A stretch of 29,621 bases of DNA from CAZWRV01 sp964636325 (GCA_964636325.1 CAZWRV010000084.1:1-29621), one strand, 5' to 3'; shown: positions 1 through 8,666, counted from the first letter of the stretch. A program made the numbers and translations. Notes: generated by a model not told the origin, from the letters alone.

Positions 1-50
1 GCGCATGCAAGTCCTTCTCTGTTAAATATTTATATTTTTATAGACGGGCT

Positions 51-1076
51 CTAGTTGAAGGAGCAGATGTTCACAGTGCTGAAGGTCAGGACTAGGAAGG
101 CCATGTAAACTGCGGCGAAAGAGATGAAGACCCGGTGGGTGCCGGAGATGCCATCGCACAGGCTTTTAGTTCCGGCAACGACTGACGCCCTTCTCTTCCA
201 AAGGGTCGGAACTGCGGCCGTGGCTCCGGCAAGCAGCAGCAGGACCACGGCCGCTACGACGGAGGCCGGAGGCCTGAAGACCTTGAAGTGCTCCACCAAA
301 GTATCAGGCAGGAACCAATACAGCAGGGTTCTAGCAAGCTGATACAGGTCAGGCACAGACACCGGATGGAAAGCGAATTGTCTGTCGACGGCGGAAACGC
401 CGTAGAGCTTGTTCTTAAGCATGCAGAGAAACGACGGCAGGCAGGAAATCGCTCCGTACAATGCCAATGCCTTCAACTTGTCGGGCCAAGCCTTTATCCG
501 CCCGGAGATAATTATAAGCGCCCCTACCGTGAGTGCGATGGAAAAACCCGCATACCTTGTCAGCATCGCCAGCGAACTGAACGCCGCCGAGGCGGCGAGC
601 GCAGGCATTGCGCCCGATTCAAGGTATCTGCCGGCATACATCAGGGCGAGCAGCATGAAGAAAATAAAAGGCCCCTCTGTCCAGGCCATCGCGTAGACGT
701 ATACGACGGTTTCGGCCAGCGAGAAGAGCAGGACTCCGAAAAGGACATAGCCTGCCGCAGAACCCGTGCACCCCCGGATGATATGGCCGATGAGCACGAT
801 GCTTGCCGCAAAGAAGAGGGCGTTCAGGTATCTGGCGCATTCTGCAGGCTGGACGCCCAGGGGCGCCAGCGACGACAGCATCAGCGGGTACAGGGGGGGA
901 TAATGGGCAAGCGGCCTGCCTCCGTCGAGCGTGACTGTCAGCCCTTTCCCGTTGATCAAATTTTCGGCGGAGTTCAAATATGTTACCGAGTCAGGAGAAA
1001 CTCCTATCCCAAGATGCGTGACAACCAAGATGTAGGCCGCCATGGCCGCGGCGACTATATACTCGGGCCTTTTCAT
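51..1076 (-). CDS. GT39-like integral membrane glycosyltransferase
   Basis: The 341-residue protein is highly hydrophobic with roughly eight to nine membrane segments. After the first segment it has a periplasmic-type loop with an acidic residue in the context GVSPDSVTY, followed by NSAENLINGKGL. That layout is typical of dolichyl/undecaprenyl-phosphate-sugar dependent (GT39/ArnT/PMT-like) glycosyltransferases, which move a sugar from a polyprenyl carrier to an acceptor outside the inner membrane. Start ATG at 1076 has GGGAG about 10 nt upstream. It lies downstream of the polysaccharide genes on the same strand but is separated from them by a repeat array. It is shorter than the usual 450-550 residues and ends in hydrophobic sequence (TFSTVNICSFN), so the C-terminal soluble part seems missing; it may be truncated. 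Family assignment is by topology and motif style only. Confidence 0.6.
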   Translation of the reverse strand: MKRPEYIVAAAMAAYILVVTHLGIGVSPDSVTYLNSAENLINGKGLTVTLDGGRPLAHYPPLYPLMLSSLAPLGVQPAECARYLNALFFAASIVLIGHIIRGCTGSAAGYVLFGVLLFSLAETVVYVYAMAWTEGPFIFFMLLALMYAGRYLESGAMPALAASAAFSSLAMLTRYAGFSIALTVGALIIISGRIKAWPDKLKALALYGAISCLPSFLCMLKNKLYGVSAVDRQFAFHPVSVPDLYQLARTLLYWFLPDTLVEHFKVFRPPASVVAAVVLLLLAGATAAVPTLWKRRASVVAGTKSLCDGISGTHRVFISFAAVYMAFLVLTFSTVNICSFN

Positions 1077-1099
1077 ATGCCGACAGCTCCCGAAACCTG

Positions 1100-1685
1100 T
1101 CTAAATCTCCTGAACCCCGCCTCTAGTAGCGCAGACATTCTTGTCTGCGGCATCGCAGGTAGGAATACCTGCGCCACTTTAAGTTTCACCCCGACAGAAC
1201 TGGCGGATTTCCTCGCCAGAGCGGCACTCTTGTCTTCGTCTCCGTTCTTCGTCTTTTTCAAATAGACAAAGATATGAGGCGAAGATGGACGACGAAGAGT
1301 CCTTCGGCGGCGGGAACTCCCGCCGTGCGGCGGAATGCCCGCCTAGGCGGACGCCCTCCACCGAGTTTCCGACCGACAAAACTGCGAATCCCGCAGATGG
1401 ATACTCATCTGAAACTCGAACATTTTAATCGCGAGCTTTGTCGCGAATTTTGTCGTCTTCCGGAGGGTTGAGCCAAGCTCAACCGCGGCGGAGCACGGCT
1501 CCGCCCTCCATCGAGTTTCCGAACGGCAAAACTGCGGTCACCGCAGACGGGTACTCTCCTGAACCCTGCCTCTAGTAGCGCAGACATTCTTGTCTGCGGC
1601 ATCGCAGGTAGGAATACCTGCGCCACTTAAGTCTCTGTATGGCAAAACTGGCTCTGCCAGTATATCACTCCCTGAGCCACCGCCA
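1100..1685. repeat. Modular palindromic repeat array (left array)
   Basis: No credible gene lies here. A 76-77 bp unit occurs at 1106-1182 and again at 1555-1630, differing by only about two changes. Each copy contains two adjacent hairpins, GCAGACATTCTTGTCTGC and GCAGGTAGGAATACCTGC. Between them are further small palindromes: CTGCGGTCACCGCAG (about 1532), the hairpin GGTTGAGC-CAA-GCTCAACC (1466-1484), GGCGGAGC-AC-GGCTCCGCC just after it, and GGCGGGAACTCCCGCC (about 1310). Segments beginning or ending in GAAACTCG or CGAGTTTC separate the modules. The same modules reappear in inverted orientation at 29200-29621 and singly at 18653 and 22278. Short ORFs through this stretch are by-products of the repeats. 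Confidence 0.85.
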
Positions 1686-1690
1686 CGTTT

Positions 1691-3175
1691 TCACCGCCCT
1701 CCGGGCGCCGGTGTCCGCGTCGGATATCCCTGCTCCTCCAGCTCCCCGTTGCTCCAGTCCTCGTAGTAGAAAATCATGATGATTGCCACGACGAGCCAGA
1801 AGACCTCCATGTTCAATATCGTGTAGAAGTTGTTCATGGTGATCCCGTGGGTCATGACGGCCGCCAGGCTTCCCATGAAGCCGAGAGCGAGCGAACGGCC
1901 GAGGACATCCTTGCTGCGCCTGAAATACCTATGCATGACTAGGAAAATGCAGAAGTTCATATAAAGCAGCATTATGACTCCGATCAAGCCTGTCTCAAGG
2001 GCCTCATGGACATACTGGCAGTCTCCGTAGGCCAGGTTCTTCGCCCCGCACCCCTGGCCGAAAAAAGGATACTGAAGTATTTCCGGGACGGCCGACTTCC
2101 AGGATCTTACCCTGTCATCCATTGAAGGATCAACGCTTGGGCCCTTCACGATCACTTCTCCGATCTGCGAGAACTGTGAGTTGATGTCCTCCTTGTGCTT
2201 TACAAGCAGGAAGTCCAGGATGGCATAGTTGAAATTGACATTGGTGACCAGGACGTACAAGGCTACGCAAATGCCCCCGTAAAGGATGAACGAAAAAACC
2301 CTTGGGCTTTTGGAAAAGAATAGTATTGCCAGCAGGAGCGGCACCATGCTTACATACGAGCCTCTGGACTTGGTCATGATCAATGTGCCGGTGCAGACGA
2401 AAAGGACGAAGGCGAACAGCATCACCTTCCTGGGACTGTTCTCGAAGGCAAGGAGGCCGAGGGTTACTCCTATTATTATGAGCAGGAAGTCGCCCATGGT
2501 GTTAGCCCTGCCGTAGCCGGCGCCGCCAGTCGAACCGCCGCCCGAAAGCTCGGACAGCGGAAACATGAAGAACTGCACCATTCCGGCAAATGCGACCACA
2601 ACTGTGGCCGCCAGAAGGATATACAAGGCTCTGGCAGCCTCCTTTTTCCCATCCATGACGTGAAATGCCATGAAGAAGACCCAGAAATATTCAAGCCTTT
2701 TCATCGTGAAGAAGAACCCCCTGTGCACAGACACAGTCCCCTGCAGGATGCCGATTATGGTGGCAATGACCATGCATCCGGCCATAAGGACTATAGGCTT
2801 ATAGATGGGAACATGTTTTATTATTGAAAGAGTCCTGGTCTTAGCCCTGTGCAACAGCCAGCCCAGCGAGACAATTATGAGGACGATATCCTCGACTCTT
2901 ACGGTCACTTGCCGCTCCGTGGCCTGTTTCTCCCCCACAGGCATGTCGGTTGCGATCAGCATGAAGAACAGCATCACGATTAGGCCGAAGCGAGGATAAT
3001 GGAAGGAGGCTATGGCCAGGATAAAGCCGAGGAGAGCCAGCACCGGGAAATATGGGTTGCTGGGAGACATGTCGATCAGGCTTCTGTAGCCGTCCGCGAA
3101 CTTGCCTGCATGGGCTGTAAAACCTGCAAGCAGCAGGATTGCCGCGACGGAAATAATTTTCAGCTTGTCTCTCAT
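1691..3175 (-). CDS. O-antigen ligase / polymerase-like membrane protein
   Basis: This is a roughly 494-residue polytopic protein with about 11-12 membrane segments and a large loop in the C-terminal half. The loop has the features of the Wzy_C/O-antigen ligase family: TKSRGSY in a membrane segment, then DDRVRSWKSAVPEI...YPFFGQGCGAKNL, then QYVHEALETGLIG. Family members polymerise or ligate lipid-linked oligosaccharides at the periplasmic face; ligase versus polymerase cannot be decided from sequence alone. I prefer the ATG at 3175, 4 nt after the stop of the formyltransferase-like gene. The upstream ATG at 3226 would overlap that gene by 47 nt. It forms an operon with the two preceding genes, consistent with surface glycan assembly. 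Confidence 0.75.
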   Translation of the reverse strand: MRDKLKIISVAAILLLAGFTAHAGKFADGYRSLIDMSPSNPYFPVLALLGFILAIASFHYPRFGLIVMLFFMLIATDMPVGEKQATERQVTVRVEDIVLIIVSLGWLLHRAKTRTLSIIKHVPIYKPIVLMAGCMVIATIIGILQGTVSVHRGFFFTMKRLEYFWVFFMAFHVMDGKKEAARALYILLAATVVVAFAGMVQFFMFPLSELSGGGSTGGAGYGRANTMGDFLLIIIGVTLGLLAFENSPRKVMLFAFVLFVCTGTLIMTKSRGSYVSMVPLLLAILFFSKSPRVFSFILYGGICVALYVLVTNVNFNYAILDFLLVKHKEDINSQFSQIGEVIVKGPSVDPSMDDRVRSWKSAVPEILQYPFFGQGCGAKNLAYGDCQYVHEALETGLIGVIMLLYMNFCIFLVMHRYFRRSKDVLGRSLALGFMGSLAAVMTHGITMNNFYTILNMEVFWLVVAIIMIFYYEDWSNGELEEQGYPTRTPAPGGR

Positions 3176-3179
3176 GCGG

Positions 3180-3974
3180 TCAAAAACCCAGAACCGATCT
3201 GCTCCAAAAGACTTTCGCAAACGCATCCTTGGTCAAGGGGCCATACGCCTTCATGCCGGCCGGCTGGGCTTCCCCCCTTGGAATTTCCGGGAGGTCCAGG
3301 ACTTCGCCCAGCATGGCGGCGCCGGCCTCGGCCGCCTTACAGTAGACCCTGAAGAAGCTGTCCGCATCCTCTATCCTGAACTTTTTGCACACAACAATAT
3401 TGCCTTCGTCGATCTTATCGTTCATGTGGTGGACTGTCGCGCCGCCCTCCTCGGCACCTTCGGCGAGCATCCAAAGGACAGGGGACATGCCGCGGTATTC
3501 TGGGAGAGGCGACGGATGCAGGTTCAGCGCGGCCCTCCCGGCGCAGGCCAGCATGTCAGCCTTGAGGATTTGGTTGAAGAAGACGCAGAGGATTATGTCA
3601 GGGGCGATCGCCCTGGCGTGGGCGAGACATTCCGGAGAATTCACCGAGCGGAAGCGGACACATTCGACCCCGTATGCGGCGCAGACCTCCGGCGGGCTCA
3701 TAAACATCCGCCGATCCCTGTCCCTCCCGCATAGTTTTTCAAGCGCCCGGTAAAGGTCGAACTTCAGCTTCAAAAGGGCCATCGAGGCGAAATACAGGAC
3801 GCCCGTGTCCTTGACTATCCTTTTCAGTGACGCAGGCGATTTTTTTCCCGATGAGATCTTCGGCGTGACGACTACATGGAATTCGATCGCCCCGCCAGAG
3901 AACTTTCTGAAGAGTTCGCGCAGCACTAACGGCGACTGGAAATGTATCTCCGGCGTGAAGATTAGGAGCTTCAT
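3180..3974 (-). CDS. Formyltransferase-family protein (probable amino-sugar N-formyltransferase)
   Basis: The 264-residue protein has the formyl_trans_N signature LNLHPSPLPEYRG, in which N and H are the catalytic Asn and His of 10-formyl-tetrahydrofolate-dependent formyltransferases. It continues with GGATVHHMNDKIDEGNIV, whose Asp-x-Gly supplies the third catalytic position. It lacks the tRNA-binding C-terminal domain expected of Fmt. It also sits between a GT4 enzyme and an O-antigen ligase-like gene, so a sugar N-formyltransferase acting on a nucleotide-linked amino sugar is the likely role (inference). The gene starts inside the end of the GT4 gene (4-nt ATGA overlap), so translation is probably coupled. 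Confidence 0.72.
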   Translation of the reverse strand: MKLLIFTPEIHFQSPLVLRELFRKFSGGAIEFHVVVTPKISSGKKSPASLKRIVKDTGVLYFASMALLKLKFDLYRALEKLCGRDRDRRMFMSPPEVCAAYGVECVRFRSVNSPECLAHARAIAPDIILCVFFNQILKADMLACAGRAALNLHPSPLPEYRGMSPVLWMLAEGAEEGGATVHHMNDKIDEGNIVVCKKFRIEDADSFFRVYCKAAEAGAAMLGEVLDLPEIPRGEAQPAGMKAYGPLTKDAFAKVFWSRSVLGF

Positions 3975-5137
3975 CCCATCAGCCTCGAATAAAGGTTCTC
4001 ATATTCCGCAACCATCCTCTCCCTCCTGAAAAGCGAAAGAGCTTTCCGGCGCGCGTTTGCAGCAAGCCTTTCCCGCAGGCCGGGATCGCCAAGTATAACG
4101 CAGATATTTCGTGAGAGTTCGGCCGGATTATCCGGTTCTACAAGAATTCCGTCGGTATTGTCCACGATTATCCCAGGAACGCCTCCGACCTTCGATGCCA
4201 GAACCGGCACGCCTGCCGCCATGGCCTCCATCGCTGCGATGCCCTGCGACTCGTATCGCGAGGGCAGGACGAAGACGTCCATGGAGCGCAGCGCCGACCT
4301 GACGTCCGCGAGCCCGCCGGTGAAGACGACTTCATCCCCTACTCCAAGATCGCCAGCAAGCTTTTGCAGATCCCCCATGCAGGAACCGTCGCCCACAAGC
4401 AGGAGCTTGGACTGCGGAAAAGACCGGCGAACTGCGGCAAATGCCTTCAGCATTATGTCATGCCCCTTCTCCCTGCTGAGCCTTCCCACCGAACCTACCA
4501 CCACCTTTCCGGCAAGCCCCCATTTTCCCTGAAAGTCCGCGACGGCCTTTTCGTCGCAAGAAGCGAAATTTTCCACATCGATGCCGTTCATGATGACAGT
4601 GAACTTCCCGCGGGGGGCGAGCCCCAGCGAGACCTGCTCGTCTAGATCTGCGTCCGAGAGCGCCACGATGGAATCGCATCTTCGGCACGCATGCATCCTG
4701 AGTAAGCGCAGCATGCTCATCTTCAAGCGGGAGCTGCCGGCAAGTCCAGGAATTTCCGCACCCTTGTGGAAGATATGCCCGTGCGGCGTATAGACAATCC
4801 TGCCGACCCCGGCCCTGCGGCCCGCGAAGGCACCAAGTATACCGGCCTTCGAGGTGTGAAGATGGAGGATATCAAACCTTTTCTCCCTGAACAACCCGGC
4901 AAGCTCCGCGAAGGCCCTGATGTCCGTCAGAGGGCTTATCTCGCGGACGACATCGTCCCGCCGTATGACTTCCACGTCGGCGGGGATTTCCCCGAAAAGG
5001 TCCGCCTCCCCTGGCGGTGTCCTGCCGGCGATCAGCGTCACCTGGAACCTGCCCTTGTCAAGGAACCTAAGAAGGTCAAGCACGACCTTCTGCGCCCCGC
5101 CACAGATGAAACGGGTTATGAAAATCCCGACCCTCAC
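3971..5137 (-). CDS. GT4 family glycosyltransferase
   Basis: This is a 388-residue GT-B fold retaining glycosyltransferase. The N-terminal half opens with MRVGIFITRFICGGAQKVV, the glycine-rich acceptor-domain loop. The donor domain has SVGRLSREKGHDIMLKAF, then VGDGSCMGDLQKLA, and the E-x7-E motif in YESQGIAAMEAMAAGVPV near residue 300, which contacts the nucleotide-sugar. The start is a GTG at 5137 with GGGGAGGAAAG directly upstream. It is the first gene of a minus-strand operon with the formyltransferase-like and O-antigen ligase-like genes. It is divergent from the second GT4 gene. The sugar specificity cannot be read from sequence. Confidence 0.85.
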   Translation of the reverse strand: MRVGIFITRFICGGAQKVVLDLLRFLDKGRFQVTLIAGRTPPGEADLFGEIPADVEVIRRDDVVREISPLTDIRAFAELAGLFREKRFDILHLHTSKAGILGAFAGRRAGVGRIVYTPHGHIFHKGAEIPGLAGSSRLKMSMLRLLRMHACRRCDSIVALSDADLDEQVSLGLAPRGKFTVIMNGIDVENFASCDEKAVADFQGKWGLAGKVVVGSVGRLSREKGHDIMLKAFAAVRRSFPQSKLLLVGDGSCMGDLQKLAGDLGVGDEVVFTGGLADVRSALRSMDVFVLPSRYESQGIAAMEAMAAGVPVLASKVGGVPGIIVDNTDGILVEPDNPAELSRNICVILGDPGLRERLAANARRKALSLFRRERMVAEYENLYSRLMG

Positions 5138-5210
5138 CTTTCCTCCCCTCCATTGGAAAATGAAATCATTGGTGATAACTTAAGCTTCATATAGGGAACT
5201 TTCAATCATC

Positions 5211-5251
5211 GTAAATATTCGGTGAACTACGCCCTTTCACTGAATATTTAC
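5211..5251. promoter_or_regulatory. Long AT-rich hairpin between divergent polysaccharide operons
   Basis: The left arm GTAAATATTCGGTGAA pairs with the right arm TTCACTGAATATTTAC, leaving a 9-nt loop and a single G-T position in the stem. It lies about 75 nt upstream of the minus-strand GT4 start and about 115 nt upstream of the plus-strand GT4 start. It could be an operator for both operons or a leader RNA structure. No long U-tract follows, so a simple terminator is less likely. Confidence 0.55.
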
Positions 5252-5287
5252 CTAGGACGGGAAGCAGGCGCGCCGACTCGCGACATA

Positions 5288-5308
5288 CGCCTTCCGAACT
5301 GGAAGGCG
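5288..5308. promoter_or_regulatory. Second perfect hairpin in the divergent intergenic region
   Basis: CGCCTTCC and GGAAGGCG form a perfect 8-bp stem around a 5-nt loop, about 58 nt upstream of the ATG of the plus-strand GT4 gene. With the hairpin at 5211-5251 it makes this 228-bp region strongly structured. Function is not known; an attenuator or protein-binding site is possible. Confidence 0.45.
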
Positions 5309-5365
5309 GACAAGTCTCAGTCAGGTATCGACTAAATATCTGCCGGGATGACCTAGGTGGAAGCG

Positions 5366-6538
5366 ATGAAAATTCTTTACATTTTCTCCCACAGTTTTAC
5401 TGACATGCCATACCATGTCCGGGAGTGGGTCGAGGCCGCGGTTGAGCTCGGGCACGAGGTCATAGTCCTCACCTCCATTGATCCGGCATTCCTGGAAAGC
5501 GTCGGATGGACCGGGAAAATATCCGTGCTACAGGCTGACATTCCAAGAACCAAGATCAAAGGCGTCTGGCATTACCTGTCGATGCGGAATTTCATTGTGA
5601 AGCTTGAGGAATGTCTGAAAGACTTCAGGCCCGACGCGATCTACGAGCGGATGTCCTTCCTTTCTCCCGCCACGGCAAAAGTCGCGCAGAAGGCGGCCAT
5701 CCCCTACGGGCTGGAAGTTAACGGGATACTCGAGGACGAGTTGAAGCTTTGCGGCGCGGGGCCATTCAGGCTCTTCCTCGCCCGCAGGACGCAGGCCGCC
5801 GCCTACCGCAGGGCCGGACATGTGATAACAGTGACCTGGAAGATCAGGGATTGGATTCTGCGGAGATACGGGATTGCCGAGGAGAAGGTTCTTGCAGTTC
5901 CAAACGGTGTCAATCCGGAAAGATTCCGGCCGATGGACAAGAAGGCTTCCCGGAAGAAGTTTGATATCCCTGAAAACGCCTTCGTCCTGGGCTATCTTGG
6001 AAGCCTCTTCCCCTGGCAGGATTTCGATATTATATTGGACACTGCGGAGGAACTGAGAAGGATGATCCCGAACATCTATTACATGATAGGCGGAGGCCAG
6101 GAACCATTGTTCAGCCAGATAAAAAAGACGATTGACGCCAGACATCTCGATGATATTTTCTTCATGCCCGGCCAAATACCCTGGGACGACGCAGCTGAGT
6201 TCATCTCCTGCTTTGACGCTGGCTTGTTGACATTGAAAGGCAACATAGAAGGCTCCCCTCAAAAGCTGGCCTCATACATGGCCTGCGGCCGTCCGGCAAT
6301 CGGCGTTTCATCTCCAGGCGTCGAAGACATCCTCGTCTCAGGAGACACCGGCTTCATATACGGGCAGGGAGACCGCGCGTCTTTCGTGGCCGAGGCGGTC
6401 AAGATGAGTTCATTAACCGAGGACAAAAGGCTCGCGATGGGAGAACGGGCCAGGCAGGCCATAATAAGGAATTATAGCTGGAGGGCGGTCGTCTCAAAGA
6501 TCATCGGATTCATTTCTGCTGACAGAAATGTCCAATAA
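5366..6538 (+). CDS. GT4 family glycosyltransferase
   Basis: This 390-residue GT-B glycosyltransferase has an acceptor domain beginning MKILYIFSHSFTDMPYHVRE and a linker AVPNGVNPERFRP. The donor domain includes LGYLGSLFPWQDFDIILDTA, YYMIGGGQEP and KLASYMACGRPAIG. The usual first Glu of the E-x7-E motif is replaced by a looser context (KGNIEGSPQKLASYMA), which occurs in some GT4 subfamilies. ATG at 5366 is preferred over GTG at 5357 because AGGTGG precedes it at good distance. It begins the plus-strand polysaccharide operon and runs into wecB with overlapping or nearly overlapping ends. Confidence 0.82.
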   Translation: MKILYIFSHSFTDMPYHVREWVEAAVELGHEVIVLTSIDPAFLESVGWTGKISVLQADIPRTKIKGVWHYLSMRNFIVKLEECLKDFRPDAIYERMSFLSPATAKVAQKAAIPYGLEVNGILEDELKLCGAGPFRLFLARRTQAAAYRRAGHVITVTWKIRDWILRRYGIAEEKVLAVPNGVNPERFRPMDKKASRKKFDIPENAFVLGYLGSLFPWQDFDIILDTAEELRRMIPNIYYMIGGGQEPLFSQIKKTIDARHLDDIFFMPGQIPWDDAAEFISCFDAGLLTLKGNIEGSPQKLASYMACGRPAIGVSSPGVEDILVSGDTGFIYGQGDRASFVAEAVKMSSLTEDKRLAMGERARQAIIRNYSWRAVVSKIIGFISADRNVQ

Positions 6539-6548
6539 AATAGGAGCG

Positions 6549-7646
6549 ATGGAATTGCTCAAGATCATGCACATAGTCGGTTCGCGTCCCAACTTCATGA
6601 AGCTGGTTCCCGTCATGAACGCCTTTTCCCAGCACAATAGCAGCTTCGTGCAGGCGCTGGTGCATACCGGCCAGCATTACGACCACAATATGTCACGCAT
6701 ATTCTTCGAGGATCTTGACATCCCAGATCCGGACGTGAATTTGAGGGTAGGCCCGGGCTCTCCCATAAGTCAGACCGCCGAGATAATGCTAAGGCTCGAA
6801 CCCGTCTTCAAGGATTACAGACCGGACTGGATTTTCGTATATGGCGACGTCAATTCAACGCTCGCATCCTCGCTTGCCGCGATGAAGTCCGGCATCAGGA
6901 TCGCGCATGTGGAGGCGGGGCTCCGGTCGTTCGACAAGTCAATGCCGGAGGAATGGAACCGTATTCTGACTGACCATATTGCCGAGATACTATTCACTCC
7001 CTCGGAAGATGCCGACATCAATCTTTGCAACGAAGGGGTACCGGCGGCAAAGATAAAGAGGATTGGCAATGTCATGATAGACACGCTCGAAATGCTCCTG
7101 GCGAAATCAATCCGGAAGTTTCCGGCCCTCAAGGAAAGGTTTGAAATACAAGGGCAATACATGCTTGTAACTCTTCACAGGCCCTCGAACGTCGATTTTT
7201 TGCCGAGGCTGAAAGAAATACTCTCGGCGATCCGCAGCCTTTCAAGCAGTATGAAGATCATTTTTCCCGTCCATCCCAGGACCAGCAAGCAACTTGAAGA
7301 TGTCGGCTCGTTCCCCTTTGACAGCAATATCGTCCTATGCGAGCCGCTAGGATACCTTGATTTTCTATCATTGGAGTCTAACGCCAGGCTAGTGATGACG
7401 GATTCCGGGGGTGTCCAGGAAGAGACTTCATACCTGGGGGTTCCCTGCATCACCCTGCGCAGCAACACCGAGAGGCCTATAACTACATCCTTGGGCACCA
7501 ATAAGATAGTTCCCGGCGGACATGAAGAAATATTGCAGGCCGCGAATGAATGCTTAGCCTTAGGCGCGACGCGAAGACCTGCAATCCCCTTGTGGGACGG
7601 GCATGCCTCCGACAGGATTGTGAAAGTCTTCCAAGACTGCCTGTAA
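6549..7646 (+). CDS. wecB: UDP-N-acetylglucosamine 2-epimerase (non-hydrolysing)
   Basis: The enzyme interconverts UDP-GlcNAc and UDP-ManNAc, the ManNAc precursor of enterobacterial common antigen-like and capsule glycans. Family signatures are intact: GSRPNFMKLVPVM at the N-terminus, HTGQHYDHNMS, VYGDVNSTLAS (catalytic Asp), HVEAGLRSFDKSMPEEWNR (catalytic Glu residues), TLHRPSNVD (catalytic His), and TDSGGVQEETSYLGVPCITLR. Length, about 365 residues, is normal. ATG 6549 is chosen, just after AGGAG (6542-6546). An upstream ATG at 6528 overlaps the GT4 gene and lacks a Shine-Dalgarno sequence, but cannot be excluded. It supplies a sugar nucleotide to the neighbouring transferases. Confidence 0.92.
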   Translation: MELLKIMHIVGSRPNFMKLVPVMNAFSQHNSSFVQALVHTGQHYDHNMSRIFFEDLDIPDPDVNLRVGPGSPISQTAEIMLRLEPVFKDYRPDWIFVYGDVNSTLASSLAAMKSGIRIAHVEAGLRSFDKSMPEEWNRILTDHIAEILFTPSEDADINLCNEGVPAAKIKRIGNVMIDTLEMLLAKSIRKFPALKERFEIQGQYMLVTLHRPSNVDFLPRLKEILSAIRSLSSSMKIIFPVHPRTSKQLEDVGSFPFDSNIVLCEPLGYLDFLSLESNARLVMTDSGGVQEETSYLGVPCITLRSNTERPITTSLGTNKIVPGGHEEILQAANECLALGATRRPAIPLWDGHASDRIVKVFQDCL

Positions 7647-7692
7647 TCGTTCCAGATATTATTCTCGTCTATCGTGGAGATTCACATTATAC

Positions 7693-8520
7693 ATGCACAA
7701 GCTCCTCGGCGTTCTCCATAAAAAAAACTTGTCCAGGTACATTCTCTGCAGGCTGCTCCTCCTGACGGGACTTTGCAGATTTTTCATAATACATTCCAGA
7801 GGCTGCAGATTCCGATTCAGCCGTTGCACTATCGCTTCCGAGCTCTGGATGGACCCGGAAAGCCGTGACTGCGGCTTCGAACCTTTTTTGGAAAAGGGCG
7901 ATGTCGTCGCAGACGTCGGTTCGAACATAGGCACGACTGTGATACCGTCAGCAAAAAAGGTCGGCGAGACCGGGAAAGTCTACGCGATCGAGGCGAATCC
8001 GAGGATATACGGATATCTGGTGGACAACATCTCCCTGAACGGCCTTTCCAACGTCACCCCTTTAAACCTCATAGCTGGCCCCAAGGCCGGCATGGCGGAA
8101 ATCTCAGATCTAAAGTTCGACGACAGAAACCGTGTCGTTGAAGGTTCCTCCTGCGGCATAAGCGTCCAGATGGACAGCTTGGACAATATGTTGAAGGATG
8201 AGCCATTGATCGCTTTACTTAAGGTGGATGTCGAGGGCTATGAGAAAAATGTCCTTGACGGTTCAGCTGAAACTCTTAAAAGGACCGAATGCGTATATGT
8301 CGAATTGTCCGAGGATATGTATCGGGAATATGGTCATTCCATAAGAGACGTCATTTCTATTCTAGCCGGCGCCGGATTCAAAGTGTTCAGGTTCGCACCG
8401 GTAAAGACTCTGTCCGAAATTGATCCGTCATTTGTGCAGTCGGCATCATACGAGGATGTCATCGCGGTAAAAGATCCGGCCAGGCTTCTCAAAGCCGGCT
8501 TCCGCTTGGCTCCAGAATAA
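7693..8520 (+). CDS. FkbM family SAM-dependent methyltransferase
   Basis: The 275-residue protein has an N-terminal about 50-residue lead-in and then the Rossmann SAM-binding core. Its elements are VVADVGSNIGTTVIPSAKK (motif I), VYAIEANPRIYGYL (acidic ribose-binding residue), and ALLKVDVEGYEKNVLDG (FkbM hallmark KxDVEGxE). It ends YVELSEDMYREYG. FkbM enzymes O-methylate sugars or polyketides; here, in the same operon direction as wecB and GT4, methylation of a glycan is likely (inference). ATG 7693 has GGAGA about 12 nt upstream, somewhat distant. Confidence 0.85.
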   Translation: MHKLLGVLHKKNLSRYILCRLLLLTGLCRFFIIHSRGCRFRFSRCTIASELWMDPESRDCGFEPFLEKGDVVADVGSNIGTTVIPSAKKVGETGKVYAIEANPRIYGYLVDNISLNGLSNVTPLNLIAGPKAGMAEISDLKFDDRNRVVEGSSCGISVQMDSLDNMLKDEPLIALLKVDVEGYEKNVLDGSAETLKRTECVYVELSEDMYREYGHSIRDVISILAGAGFKVFRFAPVKTLSEIDPSFVQSASYEDVIAVKDPARLLKAGFRLAPE

Positions 8521-8594
8521 CGTCGCAGCCTTCTGCATAATCAGGCTGTCTGGCATCGAAACTCAGACATCCAGATCGGTGTAGAAATTAAAAC

Positions 8595-8666
8595 GTGAAA
8601 TACCGCCCCCCGGAAGGTGTTTCAGTTCAGATTTCCGGCGCCCCGCCCCGAAAAATGCACATGGGC
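8595..8666 (+). repeat. 70-bp dispersed element, copy 1 (downstream of the FkbM gene)
   Basis: Starting GTGAAATACCG, this stretch matches the reverse complement of 16673-16742 over about 70 bp with few differences. The shared core is GGTGTTTCAGTTCAGATT followed by CCGGCGCCC. It begins 75 nt after the stop of the FkbM gene in sense orientation. The remaining part of the 200-bp convergent gap (8521-8721) shows no gene. Confidence 0.75.

Noticed and set aside
1073..1626. Short ORFs encoding peptides such as AQVFLPAMPQTRMSALLEAG
   Set aside because: They are read straight through the repeated hairpin units, occur twice because the unit does, and lack start signals; a repeat by-product.
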